This document shows positions 59,493 through 59,525 of a DNA stretch of 59,525 nucleotides, piece after piece; position 1 is the first letter of the stretch; the number at the start of each line of letters is the position of its first letter. This stretch comes from Chloroflexota bacterium. Its GTDB lineage: Bacteria; Chloroflexota; Chloroflexia; Chloroflexales; Roseiflexaceae. The stretch covers positions 1 to 59,525 of the forward strand of contig JACAEQ010000044.1 in assembly GCA_013388755.1 (NCBI GenBank). The letters run 5' to 3'. The notes below the pieces were generated by a model, which saw only the letters and a program-made list of their open reading frames with translations, was not told the DNA's origin and did not search any database. A program made the translations under genes and the position numbers.

Positions 59493-59525
59493 GGTATTTC
59501 TCTCTTATTATGGTGGTGTTTGCCG

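Noticed and set aside
1-59525. tRNA, rRNA or tmRNA genes
   Set aside because: Intergenic stretches were read for cloverleaf-like arms with GTTCGA-type loops and none was convincing; a covariance-model scan would settle it.

Overview
The window looks like chromosomal DNA of a filamentous anoxygenic phototroph of the Chloroflexota (order Chloroflexales). It is GC-rich and dense with genes. It carries a bacteriochlorophyll gene cluster (bchN, bchB, bchL, bchM, acsF, bchH, bchI), an rpsF-ssb-rpsR ribosomal block and an archaeal-type fructose-1,6-bisphosphate aldolase/phosphatase. No chlorosome, bchXYZ or reaction-centre genes are visible, so a Roseiflexus-like organism is plausible, but the genus cannot be fixed from this sequence alone.

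Layout. Positions 1-6150: a dispersed repeat, a HEAT-like protein, DAHP synthase, a secreted nuclease, and a minus-strand three-gene cassette (Zn dehydrogenase, deoxyhypusine-synthase-like protein, PfkB kinase). Positions 6150-12300: a miniature transposon-like repeat, a small membrane protein, a 1016-residue kinase / M23 / aminotransferase fusion, a lipase-like hydrolase and a methyltransferase. Positions 12500-14850: two consecutive ECF sigma / zinc-finger anti-sigma modules. Positions 15000-20950: a minus-strand cluster of three paralogous solute-binding-type exported proteins, two fused to a von Willebrand A domain, plus a coiled-coil membrane protein. Positions 21300-28000: an oxidoreductase, a THUMP RNA methyltransferase, an MFS carrier, and a very long TPM/coiled-coil/glycine-rich protein.

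Positions 28150-36350: a good sigma70-type promoter driving rpsF-ssb-rpsR, then a PpiC-type isomerase, a PH-domain membrane protein, and the minus-strand 2-oxoglutarate dehydrogenase genes (E1, E2). Positions 36640-53410: a fatty-acid desaturase, then the photosynthesis cluster. This runs in one direction: PucC-like carrier, methyltransferase, bchN, bchB, bchL, bchM, a small membrane protein, acsF, bchH, a second PucC-like carrier, bchI. Together these genes cover Mg insertion (BchH and BchI; BchD is absent), O-methylation (BchM), isocyclic ring closure by the oxygen-dependent route (AcsF), and light-independent protochlorophyllide reduction (BchLNB). Positions 53411-59525: an alcohol dehydrogenase, an RraA-like protein, an acetyltransferase, the FBP aldolase/phosphatase and two uncharacterised genes.

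The gaps carry at least three families of short dispersed repeats with inverted ends or internal hairpins. One copy has an apparent 8-bp target duplication, one fragment lies against the bchN ribosome-binding site, and a different repeat (32-bp tandem) lies inside the bchH reading frame. No tRNA, rRNA, CRISPR array or full-length insertion sequence was found.
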